Part shown: positions 55,594 to 64,000 of the stretch, one piece after another | How the letters are laid out: every line of letters begins with the position of its first letter | How positions within the stretch are numbered: position 1 is the stretch's first letter | NCBI GenBank assembly: GCA_950097015.1 | Contig: CATNEN010000039.1 | Span: 20,701,501-20,765,500, forward strand | DNA length: 64,000 bases | Direction of reading: 5' to 3' | DNA from: Macrostomum hystrix | Taxonomy: Eukaryota; Platyhelminthes; Macrostomidae | Notes under the pieces: generated by a model | The model's input: only the letters and a program-made list of their open reading frames with translations | Database searches by the model: none | What the model was told of the DNA's origin: nothing | Made by a program: the position numbers and the translations under genes

Positions 55594-57536
55594 ATGGACC
55601 TTGTAGACCCTGTGTTTAATCCGAACTGTCTTCAAAGACTTAGCGACAGCTCAGATACCGAAGAGGGCATTATAGTGAGGCAGCTCATTGACTACATGAC
55701 CACATCGCCAGCATCTGGAATAGGCGACGCGGATCCTGCAGAGAGCCTGCTGATGCAACTCGAAGCCGGTGACCATCATTCGGCGGGCCCAAGCGTGGTC
55801 GACGTTGACAGCCCAGACATGACTTCTGACATCGACGGTGGAAGTTCGTACAGCAAGCTGGTGAAGAAGGAGCTGCAGCTGACTATTCAACTGAGACGAC
55901 TGCAGCGCGGACAGGACGAATACGTCATGCCGAAGTCGGCTAGCAGCTCGACTAGCGTTGAAATACAGCAGGTAAAAAGTATAACTTCAACTGCGGTTGA
56001 ATTCATCGTCAGATTTATTTCGTGTTAGATTTTGGTAAGTAATGTCAGTTGTTCTGATGTCAGTTGTTCTGATGTCAGTTGTTCTGATGTCAGTTGTTCT
56101 GATGTCAGTTGTTCTGATTTCAGTTGTTCTGACGTCAGTTGTTCTGGTGTCAGTTGTTCTGATGTCAGTTGTTCTAATGTCAGTTGTTCTGATGTCAGTT
56201 GTTCTGATGTCAGTTGTTCTGATGTCAGTTGTTCTGATGTCAGTTGTTCTGATGTCAGTTGTTCTGATTTCAGTTGTTCTGACGTCAGTTGTTCTGGTGT
56301 CACTTGTTCTGATGTCAGTTGTTCTGACGTCAGTTGTTCTGATTTCAGTTGTTCTGACGTCAGTTGTTCTGATGTCACCTGTTCTGATGTCAGCTGTATT
56401 TGTGTCAGCTGTATTATTGATTTCAGATGAATTCTTGTCAGCTGTATTAGTGTCGGATGTATTAGCGTCAGCTGCATTAGTGTCAGCTGCATTAGTGTCA
56501 CCTGTATAAGTGTCAGCTGCATTAGTGTCAGCTGCATTAGTGTCAGCTGCATTAGTGTCAGCTGCACTAGTGTCAGCTGTATTTGTGTCAGCTGCATTAG
56601 TGTCAGCTGCATTAGTGTCAACTGCATTAGTGTAAGCTGCATTAGTGTCACCTGTATAAGTGTCAGCTGTATTTGTGTCAGCTGCATTAGTGTCAGCTGT
56701 ATTAGTGTCAGCTGCACTAGTGTCAGCTGTATTAGTGTCAGCTGTATTAGTGTCAGCTGCACTAGTGTCAGCTGTATTAGTGTCAGCTGTATTAGTGTCA
56801 GCTGTATTAGTGTCAGCTGCATTAGTGTCACCTGTATAAGTGTCAGCTGCACTAGTGTCAGCTGCAATAGTGTCAGCTGTATCAGAGTACCGTACCAGCG
56901 TATAGCTGAACAGGTCAGGATCATGTAACCAATAAATGCTCGCTGCCAGGTCAGTCAGGAAACCTTGGAGATGCAACGGCGAAGGAAGGAGCGTAACCGA
57001 ACGTCGGCAAGGATCTGCAGAATGCAAAGAAGAGTCAAAGAGAAGAAATTAAAAGAGGTAATTGGCCAGTTAAACTGTTTCATTATTTTACAATATTTCT
57101 AGGTAGAAGACAGCGGTAAGAGGGTAGGAATTGTGAGTAGAGAAAAGGGGAGAAAAGAAGCGGCAGAGAAGAGAGGACAGAATAAGAGGGGAGAGGAGAG
57201 AAGAGGAGTGGGTAGAGAAGGTTTGTCGATGATAAGGGCAGCTTGGTAACAATGCTTAACAATGCTTGGTAACAATGACAATTTCAGCAATTGCTTCAAC
57301 TCCAAGAAGAAATTATTCGTCTAAACCAAAAAGCGAAAAAATTCGAGCAGCTGTACAGAGGCAGTCTGAAATCATTTCCAACCAAGAGCGACTTTCAGTC
57401 CTACCTGCAGGCCAATCAGCAGCTTGTGCGCGACCCGGATGTGAAGCCGGTGCTGAAGGAGTTCTATACGCACGATTATCCTAAATTGCCCAACTTTGTC
57501 TTGATGGCTCTAGTGCCAGCCGACAGGGTGTCTTAG
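55594..57536 (+). CDS. Divergent bZIP transcription factor
   Basis: Three exons join in frame to 244 residues: 55594-55971, 56950-57057, 57288-57536. Exon 2 encodes the basic region QRRRKERNRTSARICRMQRR with the invariant N-x7-R (N..R in NRTSARICR). The zipper starts at KKLKEQLLQLQEEIIRLNQK and has heptad positions L, L, L, F, so it is short. The N-terminal third is acidic/Ser-rich (DSSDTEEG, VDVDSPDMTSD), suggesting an activation domain. I cannot place it in a named bZIP family. It lies 2.1 kb downstream of the Fos-like gene on the same strand; a tandem-duplicate origin is possible but sequence similarity outside the bZIP is not evident. Intron 1 contains the CRE-like array. Confidence 0.85.
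56040..56885. repeat. 15-bp minisatellite with CRE-like sites, second bZIP intron 1
   Basis: Two adjoining subfamilies of one 15-mer: GATGTCAGTTGTTCT (56040-56400, about 24 copies) and GTGTCAGCTGCATTA (56410-56885, about 32 copies). The first half carries TGATGTCA in most units and a perfect TGACGTCA at 56130, 56280, 56325 and 56355. Long open frames across it are an artefact of the 15-bp period. Confidence 0.95.
57100..57215. repeat. Purine-rich GAGAAAAGGGG patch in second bZIP intron 2
   Basis: Short imperfect purine repeat on the coding strand, similar in composition to the array at 57960-58520. Confidence 0.55.
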
Positions 57537-57803
57537 TGTTGCGTGGCGCCATAGTCTATGGTCTTTCGCATGCAACAATATAACAAACACTTGTGTACAG
57601 GCACATTCTAGAAAGCAATAGTTAAAGTCGGGTAAATGTCAGCTTTTTTCAAACAAAACTGATCCATTTGAGTCACGTGAAACAGCTGTCACTGGTGTTA
57701 GTATGTTACTGGTGTTACTGGTGTTACTGGTGTTAGAACTTTAGCAAGTGATGATTGAAGCGTAAATGATTCGTTTTTTACGCAAACGAAAAGCTACCAC
57801 ATT

Positions 57804-57850
57804 GCAAAGATTATAAATACCCATTATGAATGGGTATTTATAATCTTTGC
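57804..57850. other. Perfect 21-bp inverted repeat with 5-nt loop
   Basis: Arms 57804-57824 and 57830-57850 (starting GCAAAGATTATAAATACCCA) are exact reverse complements around TATGA, in the gap downstream of the second bZIP stop. Flanked by a direct repeat CCACATTGC. It could be a MITE remnant, a small-RNA hairpin or a replication snapback. Confidence 0.85.
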
Positions 57851-57954
57851 CACATTGCGTGATATGAATAGGGTTGGGCCATAGACTAAAAACCACTAGA
57901 ATGTAGCGACGAAAGAAAGAGAAGAAGCGGGTAAGAGAGAAATAGAGGGTTAAA

Positions 57955-58520
57955 GCGAGATGACAGTGGTGAGAGGAGAAGAGGGGATAGGAGAAGAGGG
58001 GAGAGGAGAAGAGGGGAGAGGAGAAGAGGGGAGAGGAGAAGAGGGGAGAGGAGAAGAGGGGAGAGGAGAAGAGGGAGAGGAGAAGAGGGGAGAGGAGAAG
58101 AGGGGAGAGGAGAAGAGGGGAGAGGAGAAGAGGGGAGAGGAGAAGAGGGGATAGGAGAAGAGGGGAGAGGAGAAGAGGGGAGAGGAGAAGAGGGGAGAGG
58201 AGAAGAGGGGAGAGGAGAAGAGGGGAGAGGAGACGAGGGGAGAGGAGAAGAGGGGATAGGAGAAGAGGGGATAGGAGAAGAGGGGATAGGAGAAGAGGGG
58301 AGAGGAGAAGAGGGGAGAGGAGAAGAGGGGAGAGGAGAAGAGGGGAGAGGAGAAGAGGGGAGAGGAGAAGAGGGGAGAGGAGAAGAGGGGAGAGGAGAAG
58401 AGGGGAGAGGAGAAGAAGGGAGAGGAGAAGAGGGGAGAGGAGAAGAGGGGAGAGGAGACGAGAGGAGCAAAGAAGAGGGAGAGGAGAAGTGGGGAGAGAA
58501 GAAGAGGGAGAGTAGAAGAG
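57955..58520. repeat. 15-bp purine minisatellite
   Basis: About 37 copies of GAGGAGAAGAGGGGA, nearly pure purine on one strand. Capable of triplex (H-DNA) formation in principle. Intergenic between convergent genes. Confidence 0.96.
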
Positions 58521-58560
58521 GGGAACAAAGAAGAGAGAGAGGATAAGAAGAAAAAGATGA

Positions 58561-59055
58561 ATAGTGCACTTCTCATCCATGCATTTTGCAGTCAATTTGA
58601 ACGGCTACTAGTTCTAGTTGTGTGAGATTTTTTTGCTGAAGAGCTATGTTTAAGTTTAGAAAGAAGGTACAACCCGATAATAAATTTAGCCGCATACAAC
58701 ACCCAAGCACCAGGCAGTACCGTGTGTCAGTCAGAAAATGCTGCCGCAACGCAATTAAACAATGACTAGGTATTTCCTAGTTCTATTTTTAGATTGCACG
58801 TCAGGGGCAATATATAGAAACGCGTACATTTATATAGGCACAAATTAAGTTACAAAAATCCCAAGCGTCTACTTAAAGTAAAAGCATAACAATTTTGTCT
58901 TGAGAAGATTTTTTGAAGGATTATGGCGTTATTAAATTTATAACTGCATTAAAATATTTGCAAAGGAAAATCAATTAAGTATGCTAGTTTCTCGAGAACC
59001 AGCAAATTTATGCTTAGTATAAATTAATATTACAGATAGTTAATATTTTTAAAGC
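58561..59055. other. Intergenic, no gene seen
   Basis: AT-rich sequence between two arrays with no supported feature. Confidence 0.45.
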
Positions 59056-59059
59056 GCTG

Positions 59060-59500
59060 ACCCGACCTGACACTCAATGACCCAGCATGATCCAGCATAA
59101 CCCGACCTGACCCAGCATGACCTGCTGACCCGACCTGACACTCAATGACCCAGCATGATCCAGCATAACCCGACCTGACCCAGCATGACCTGCTGACCCG
59201 ACCTGACACTGAATGACCCAGCATGATCCAGCATAACCCGACCTGACCCAGCATGACCTGCTGACCCGACCTAACCCAGAATGACCCAGCATGACCCGAC
59301 CTGAACCAGCATGACCCAGCATGACCTGCTGACCTGACCCAGCATGATCTGCTGACCCGACCTGACCCAGAATGACCCAGCATGATCCAGCATGACCCGA
59401 CCTGACCCAGCATGACCCAGCATGACCTGCTGACCCAGCATGACCTAAACTGACACCCGCATGACCCAGCATGACCTAAACTGACCAAGCATGACCCAGA
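59060..59500. repeat. ATGACCCAGC-type compound minisatellite
   Basis: Words ATGACCCAGC, ATGATCCAGC, ATAACCCGACCTG and ATGACCTGCTGACCCG arranged in blocks of about 64 bp repeated three times, then less regular copies. Intergenic, downstream of the membrane-protein gene. Confidence 0.92.
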
Positions 59501-59585
59501 GTAACCAGCTGACCCAAACGTACCGTAATGGGTGACTGACCCAGTGTTCTTTGGGAATCGGAAAAATCACAAAGGCAGGTCTAGG

Positions 59586-61451
59586 TCACACGTGGTGTAC
59601 AGTGGACCGCGTTAGAGGATCGACGCTCAACCGCCCCCTAATCGCCGATCGCCGATCGCTGAGCAAGTAGACGCTGGAGGATCCCGGATTCATCACTACG
59701 CGAAACGGCTCTTCCGTTAAAGACGAGTGCTGCCCCGGCGCTGTAGCCGGCATCGCGTCGGAGCTATAAAGACGACGCACCTCCGGGGACCTCGGTATGC
59801 AGACCGAGCCGCCAAATTTGTCCAGGATGTACCGGACCCGGTCCTCGGTGGTGTCAATCTGGTTGATGAGGTGCAGACTGGCAGACCGGAGGCCCAGGAG
59901 GAATATGAAGATACCACAGAGTGCAAGGCCGTAGTTGTAGCCTGCCGAGGCGCCCATGTTACTAAGAGAAATTTGTACGAATAAAACATGCTTAAAAGAG
60001 CTTTGATTCTATCCCACTGATCCCTGGTCTAATACTGTCCTAACAACCCTAATCCTAGCCTACCAACCCTAATCCTAGCCTACCAACCCTAATCCTAGCC
60101 TACCAACCCTAATCCTAGCCTACCAACCCTAATCCTAGCCTACCAACCCTAATCCTATACTAACAACCCTAATCCTAGCCTACCAACCCTAATCCTAGCC
60201 TACCAACCCTAATCCTATACTAACAACCCTAATCCTAGCCTACCAACCCTAATCCTAGCCTACCAACCCTAATCCTAGCCTACCAACCCTAATCCTAGCC
60301 TACCAACCCTAATCCTATACTAACAACCCTAATCCTAGCCTACCAACCCTAATCCTAGCCTACCAACCCTAATCCTATACTAACAACCCTAATCCTAGCC
60401 TACCAACCCTAATCCTAGCCTACCAACCCTAATCCTAGCCTACCAACCCTAATCCTAGCCTACCAACCCTAATCCTAGCCTACCAACCCTAATCCTATCC
60501 TACCAACCCTAATCCTACCCTACCAACCCTAATCCTATCCTACCAACCCTAATCCTAGCCTACGAACCCTAATCCTATACTAGCAACCCTAATCCTATCC
60601 TACCAACCCTAATCCTATCCTACCAACCCTAATCCTATCCTACCAACCCTAATCCTAGCCTACGAACCCTAATCCTATACTAGCAACCCTAATCCTATCC
60701 TACCAACCCTAATACTAGCCTACCAACCCTAATCCTAGCCTACCAACCCTAATCCTAGCTAGCTACCAACCCTAATCCTATCCTACCAACCCTAATCCTA
60801 GCCTACCAACCCTAATCCTAGCCTACCAACACTAATCCTAGCCTACCAACACTAATCCTAGCCTACAAACCCTAATCCTAGCCTACGAACCCTAATCCTA
60901 TACTAGCAACCCTAATCCTATCCTAGCAACCCTAATCCTATCCTACCAACCCTAATCCTAGCCTACCAACCCTAATCCAAGCCTACCAACACTAATCCTA
61001 GCCTACCAGCCCTAATCCTATACTAGCAACCCTGATCCTAGCCTACCAACCCTAATCCTATCCAACCAACCCTAATCCCACCTTAATCCCACCCTAAATC
61101 CTACCCAGTGCCGGAGAAGTATGCAGTGAAGCCGCAGCCGAGAGGCAACAGTGCGGTCAGCATAACCAGAGTGTCGCACAGCAGGGGGCTGCCAAATCTT
61201 GGATCTTTAAGCATCTCCCGCTGCAGTAAGCTCTCTTCGGCCAGTAGGGTGTTGATCTCTCCTTTCACGGAGCTGAGTGGCCTCGTTCTATACTGCTCAG
61301 CGGCGATGCGACCGAGCGAGCTAATCAGCCTCTGTTGCTGATGGTTTTTCGATAGGGCGGCAGTATTGTTGGCATTTCTGCGCAGGTCATGCGGCGGGGC
61401 GCTGAAGCGTCTTGGACGAAATATGTCGCCTGATAATCTTCGCGATGACAT
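59586..61451 (-). CDS. Two-transmembrane-segment protein of unknown family
   Basis: Two minus-strand exons, 61451-61105 and 59961-59586, join in frame (GG|T) to 240 residues. The N-terminal 75 residues are basic and cytosol-like (MSSRRLSGDIFRPRRFSAPP). Then two hydrophobic segments, DTLVMLTALLPLGCGFTAYF and YNYGLALCGIFIFLLGLRS, are separated by a short loop where the intron falls. The C-terminal tail (DTTEDRVRYILDKFGG onward) is polar. No family is recognised. A two-helix hairpin suggests an integral membrane protein; organelle cannot be told. The donor GG|GTAGGATTTAGGG is in register with the minisatellite filling the intron. Confidence 0.75.
60035..61085. repeat. 20-bp minisatellite filling the membrane-protein intron
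   Basis: About 52 copies of TACCAACCCTAATCCTAGCC (variants CCTATAC, CCTATCC). Each unit contains the telomere-like word CCCTAA. In gene orientation units read GGTAGGCTAGGATTAGGGTT, which matches the start of the intron itself (GTAGGATTTAGGGTGGGATT). Confidence 0.96.
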
Positions 61452-61830
61452 TTCTGAGAACCTGACAAATCTATTGTTTTAGGATTTGTGGCCTAATAAA
61501 ACTCAAATAGTAATCCCTAATATATAATAGTCTAACATTGGCATTAACTTCGTAAGGGTAGGGAAGGGACGGGATGAATAGTCTATGGCATTTTTATACA
61601 ATAGCACACATTCGAGGAGTTCTCAATTCTAGTATCTAAAAGTTATTCGAGTGTATATTTAGATTTAGTAGATTTGTCCTTATCTTACTCTCATGGAAAT
61701 TCAGACGAAGCATATGCCTTACTACCATAGACATATTTATTCTACCAAAGGTATCGTAGCAGCCTAAAATTAAGAGTTTAGCAACTTTAGTTCAAGTGGT
61801 AGTGTCATTAATTTGTTTTCAAATCAAGCA
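61452..61830. other. Divergent promoter region
   Basis: 380 bp between the membrane-protein start (minus) and the cyclic-nucleotide-domain gene start (plus). It must contain two promoters; no clear core motif seen. Confidence 0.5.
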
Positions 61831-63476
61831 ATGACGTCTAAAGGCAAACCGGACTACATCAAAGCCGAGTTGATTCAGCGCAAGACAATCAAAATGCCGG
61901 ACATCTCCGGCCTGACAGTCGACAGGGCATCCGACGAGACTGGCAGCTTTGTCAAGTCCGACATGGACAGATTAAAAGTGCACAAAGTGCTGTCCCGCCT
62001 GCGACCGTTTAGTCAACGCAGCCAGGAAGAAATCATGGAGTTTATCTGCTACATGTTCGAGCAAACAGTGAGCCAGTTAGACCTTCAGAGTGAATCTGCC
62101 GAATTAAGAGGGAATCGGCTTAAGGATTATTAGGAATCTGCTGAATGATCAGAGGGAATCTGCTGAAGGATCAGAGGGAATCTGCTGAAGGATCAGAGGG
62201 AATCTGCTGAAGGATCATAGGGAATCCACCGAAAGATCATAGCGATCTGCTGAATGATCAGAGGGAAATGTTGAAGAATCTGAAGGATCAGAGGGAGTTT
62301 GGGAATCTGTTTAAGAATCAGAGAAAATCTGCCGAATATAGAGAGGTCAGTTCAGGACTATGGGTAGCAGTCGAATAAGAGTGGAGGAACCGCCCCCCCT
62401 CGCCATTAGGTCAGCTCCAACGAGACCGTCTGCCAACCGACGGAGCGCAATCGCTGCTTCTACTTCGTGGCCAGCGGCCAGCTGCTGCACAGGCAGTCAG
62501 GCACCGGTGCCAGTCAGGGCAAGATGCTCGAGCGCCGCTTGACAGAGCTGGACTGCTGGGGCCTCGAATGCCTCTGCACCGGTCAAGACCAGCGAATCAG
62601 CGTTACGGCCTGTTCGTCTTGCCGACTGTTCGTCCTGACATCGCGAAGATTCTACTGGCTGTGCCAGATGTCGGCGCGAAGGACGCACAAGTTGCTGCTG
62701 GAGACCGTTGCCGGGCTGTCCAATCAGCTGAATAGTGTGCAGCTCGCGCTGGGACTACCTGACGTACCAACTAACAGTGAGCACATCTAAGCACACATGA
62801 GTACACCTGAGCATATATAAGCTACACATCTCTGCACATCTGAGCATATATGAGCCCATATGATCACATACGAGCGTATGAGCACAGCTGAGCATATATG
62901 AGCACAGCTGAACTAACTCGAAAAGCCAAATTGCTGAATTTGCAATTAGCCACTGACAAATCACAACCCAGTCACCTGAACCTCTGACTAAGCTAGAATC
63001 GCACGAAACTCTGACTGAAATGCTAAAAAATACCAACTAATTATAAATAGCTTGTAACCGCACTAAACAATGGTTTGCTAAATCAGACGTTCAAGTGGCC
63101 AGAGAAGAGTCACAGCTGCACGTGATGCAAGATCTGCCACAAGAGCCGGAACGGCCAGAGCAGCAGCAGCAGCAGCAGCAGCCAACGCAGCTGGCTTTGC
63201 AGCCAACGAAAAGCAACATTAAGCGCCTACTGAAGGCGGCCAATCTTCAGCTACTTAACGGCCTGCTTTATTCGATCCGCCAGCTCGAGATGCCGGCGCA
63301 TCGACAAGACAAAAGCGAGCAAAGCGTAATGATCTCGTCCAGCAGCAGCCAACCAATGATTTTGTACTGTCTGTCTGGCGTTGTCAATCTAGTGTTGGAT
63401 CAGTCCAACGATATCATCAACTCCGTCATGGAACAAAATGCAATCCTCAGCGCTGGCCAGACATTCGAGATTGCAG
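61831..63476 (+). CDS. Cyclic-nucleotide-binding-domain protein, 3' end off the right edge
   Basis: Three exons read in frame: 61831-62067, 62410-62776, 63096-63476, followed by donor GTGAGA. They give the first 328 residues. The ATG at 61831 is chosen because the upstream frame has no other ATG. Residues about 45-80 (HKVLSRLRPFSQRSQEEIME) match the helix that leads into cNMP domains; exon 2 then gives CFYFVASGQLL and, later, FVLTSRRFYWLCQM, the beta-roll and C-terminal parts of a CAP_ED fold. Exon 3 has a Gln run and starts a second domain (ANLQLLNGLLYSIRQLEMPA, then CLSGVVNLVLDQSN). The canonical phosphate-binding FGE-x-ALL is not seen in the first domain, so it may not bind cNMP. CNBD1/CNBD2-like or another multi-cNMP protein; uncertain. 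Confidence 0.7.
62140..62345. repeat. 22-bp minisatellite in cNMP-domain intron 1
   Basis: About eight decaying copies of GATCAGAGGGAATCTGCTGA, starting about 70 nt after the donor GTGAGC. Confidence 0.9.
62780..62915. repeat. Degenerate GAGCACATATGAGCATAT repeat in cNMP-domain intron 2
   Basis: Irregular copies of TGAGCATATATGAGCACA-like words, beginning at the donor itself (A|GTGAGCACATC). Confidence 0.7.
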
Positions 63477-63639
63477 GTGAGAGCAGCAGGTTTGCTGCAA
63501 TTCTCTGATATTTTAGAAGATTCTCAGACTCGGGCTGGTTTGGGCCGATTCGCGAAATTATTTATCACGATTCTCCGATTTTAAGTAGCAGAATCCGATA
63601 GGTGAATTTCTCAGTAGGAGATAAGACATTTAATAAATA

Positions 63640-64000
63640 TTCTTTTGAACTTGGGACGATTCTTTAATGCTTGGGACGATTCTCGGACACTTTGGACGAT
63701 TCTCGGATATTTGTTAAGATTGTCGGACACTTAGGACGGTTCTCGGACATTTGGTAAGATTAGCGGACACTTGGGACGATTCTCAGATATTTGGGAAGAT
63801 TGTCAGACACTTGGGACGATTCTCGGATATTTGTTAAGATTGTCGGACACTTAGGACGATTCTCGGACATTTGGTAAGATTAGCGGACACTTGGGACGAT
63901 TCTCAGATATTTGGGAAGATTGTCAGACACTTTGGACGATTCTTGGACATTTGGGAAGATTCTCGGACATTTGGAAAGATTCTCGGACACTTGGGACGAT
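63640..64000. repeat. About 20/40-bp minisatellite at right edge
   Basis: Alternating TTGGGACGATTCTCGGACA and TTTGGTAAGATTGTCGGACA units in intron 3 of the cNMP-domain gene, continuing off the right edge. Confidence 0.92.

Noticed and set aside
55987-57027. Minus-strand frames of 299-346 codons rich in ADTNT or LTLIQ repeats
   Set aside because: Shadow of the 15-bp array antisense to the second bZIP gene, overlapping its real basic-region exon.
57741-58595. Minus-strand frames of SPLLL / PSSPL repeats
   Set aside because: Product of the 15-bp purine array, open in all three minus-strand frames; no gene-like ends.
59030-59488. Minus-strand frames rich in GHAGS/SCWV
   Set aside because: Array ATGACCCAGC read in reverse; no coding features.
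60035-61085. Chromosome end or interstitial telomere block
   Set aside because: Unit is 20 bp with a single CCCTAA, not tandem hexamers, and lies within an intron.

Overview
The window is nuclear DNA of an invertebrate animal. Genes are split by phase-consistent GT-AG introns, and the protein families are metazoan (Fos-type bZIP, Y-box protein, NCBP2, LRRC74, CBM39-GH16 glucanase). Exons are GC-rich and the rest is AT-rich. I lean towards a spiralian such as a flatworm, annelid or mollusc, but the sequence does not settle the phylum.

Layout, left to right. 486-4494 (-): SLC25A33/36-type mitochondrial carrier, 3' end off the left edge. 5270-5660: 3' stump of a LINE. 6067-8752 (+): decayed uridine phosphorylase. 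11071-20454 (-): ten-exon LRRC74-like LRR/EF-hand protein. 22843-26471 (+): complete seven-exon secreted CBM39-GH16 beta-1,3-glucanase. 27182-27787: non-autonomous element with an 8-bp target duplication. 28382-41710 (+): cap-binding protein NCBP2, whose 12.4-kb first intron is a transposon graveyard (nested TIR elements, an LTR with tRNA-Glu primer site, an intact Tc1/IS630-type element, a hAT/ZMYM1-like fossil and a second member of the 8-bp-TSD family). About 42430-43860: mariner-like element. 45307-48460 (-): Y-box protein. 50292-53450 (+): Fos-like bZIP. 55594-57536 (+): a second, divergent bZIP. 59586-61451 (-): two-membrane-segment protein of unknown family. 61831-63476 onward (+): cyclic-nucleotide-binding-domain protein, running off the right edge.

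The most striking property is that almost every intron longer than about 200 bp, plus several intergenic gaps, is filled by its own minisatellite: about 30 different arrays with units from 4 to 51 bp. Many arrays start within a few tens of bases of the 5' splice site. In many, each unit carries splice-like signals in the sense direction of the host gene (CTAAC branch-like motif, CAG acceptor, GTGAG/GTAGTG donor). In the 59586-61451 gene the real donor lies in register with the repeat. This looks like intron growth by tandem duplication of splice-junction sequence, and it is my main candidate for an undescribed phenomenon. A second candidate is the array in the first intron of the 55594 bZIP gene: its 15-bp unit is a CRE-like site (TGATGTCA, four copies perfect TGACGTCA), the type of site bZIP factors bind.

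Functional links between neighbours are modest. The two bZIP genes lie head-to-tail 2.1 kb apart. A pyrimidine-nucleotide-type carrier lies next to the uridine phosphorylase remnant. Exon boundaries were placed by eye using reading frame, splice consensus and remembered family similarity; no searches were run.
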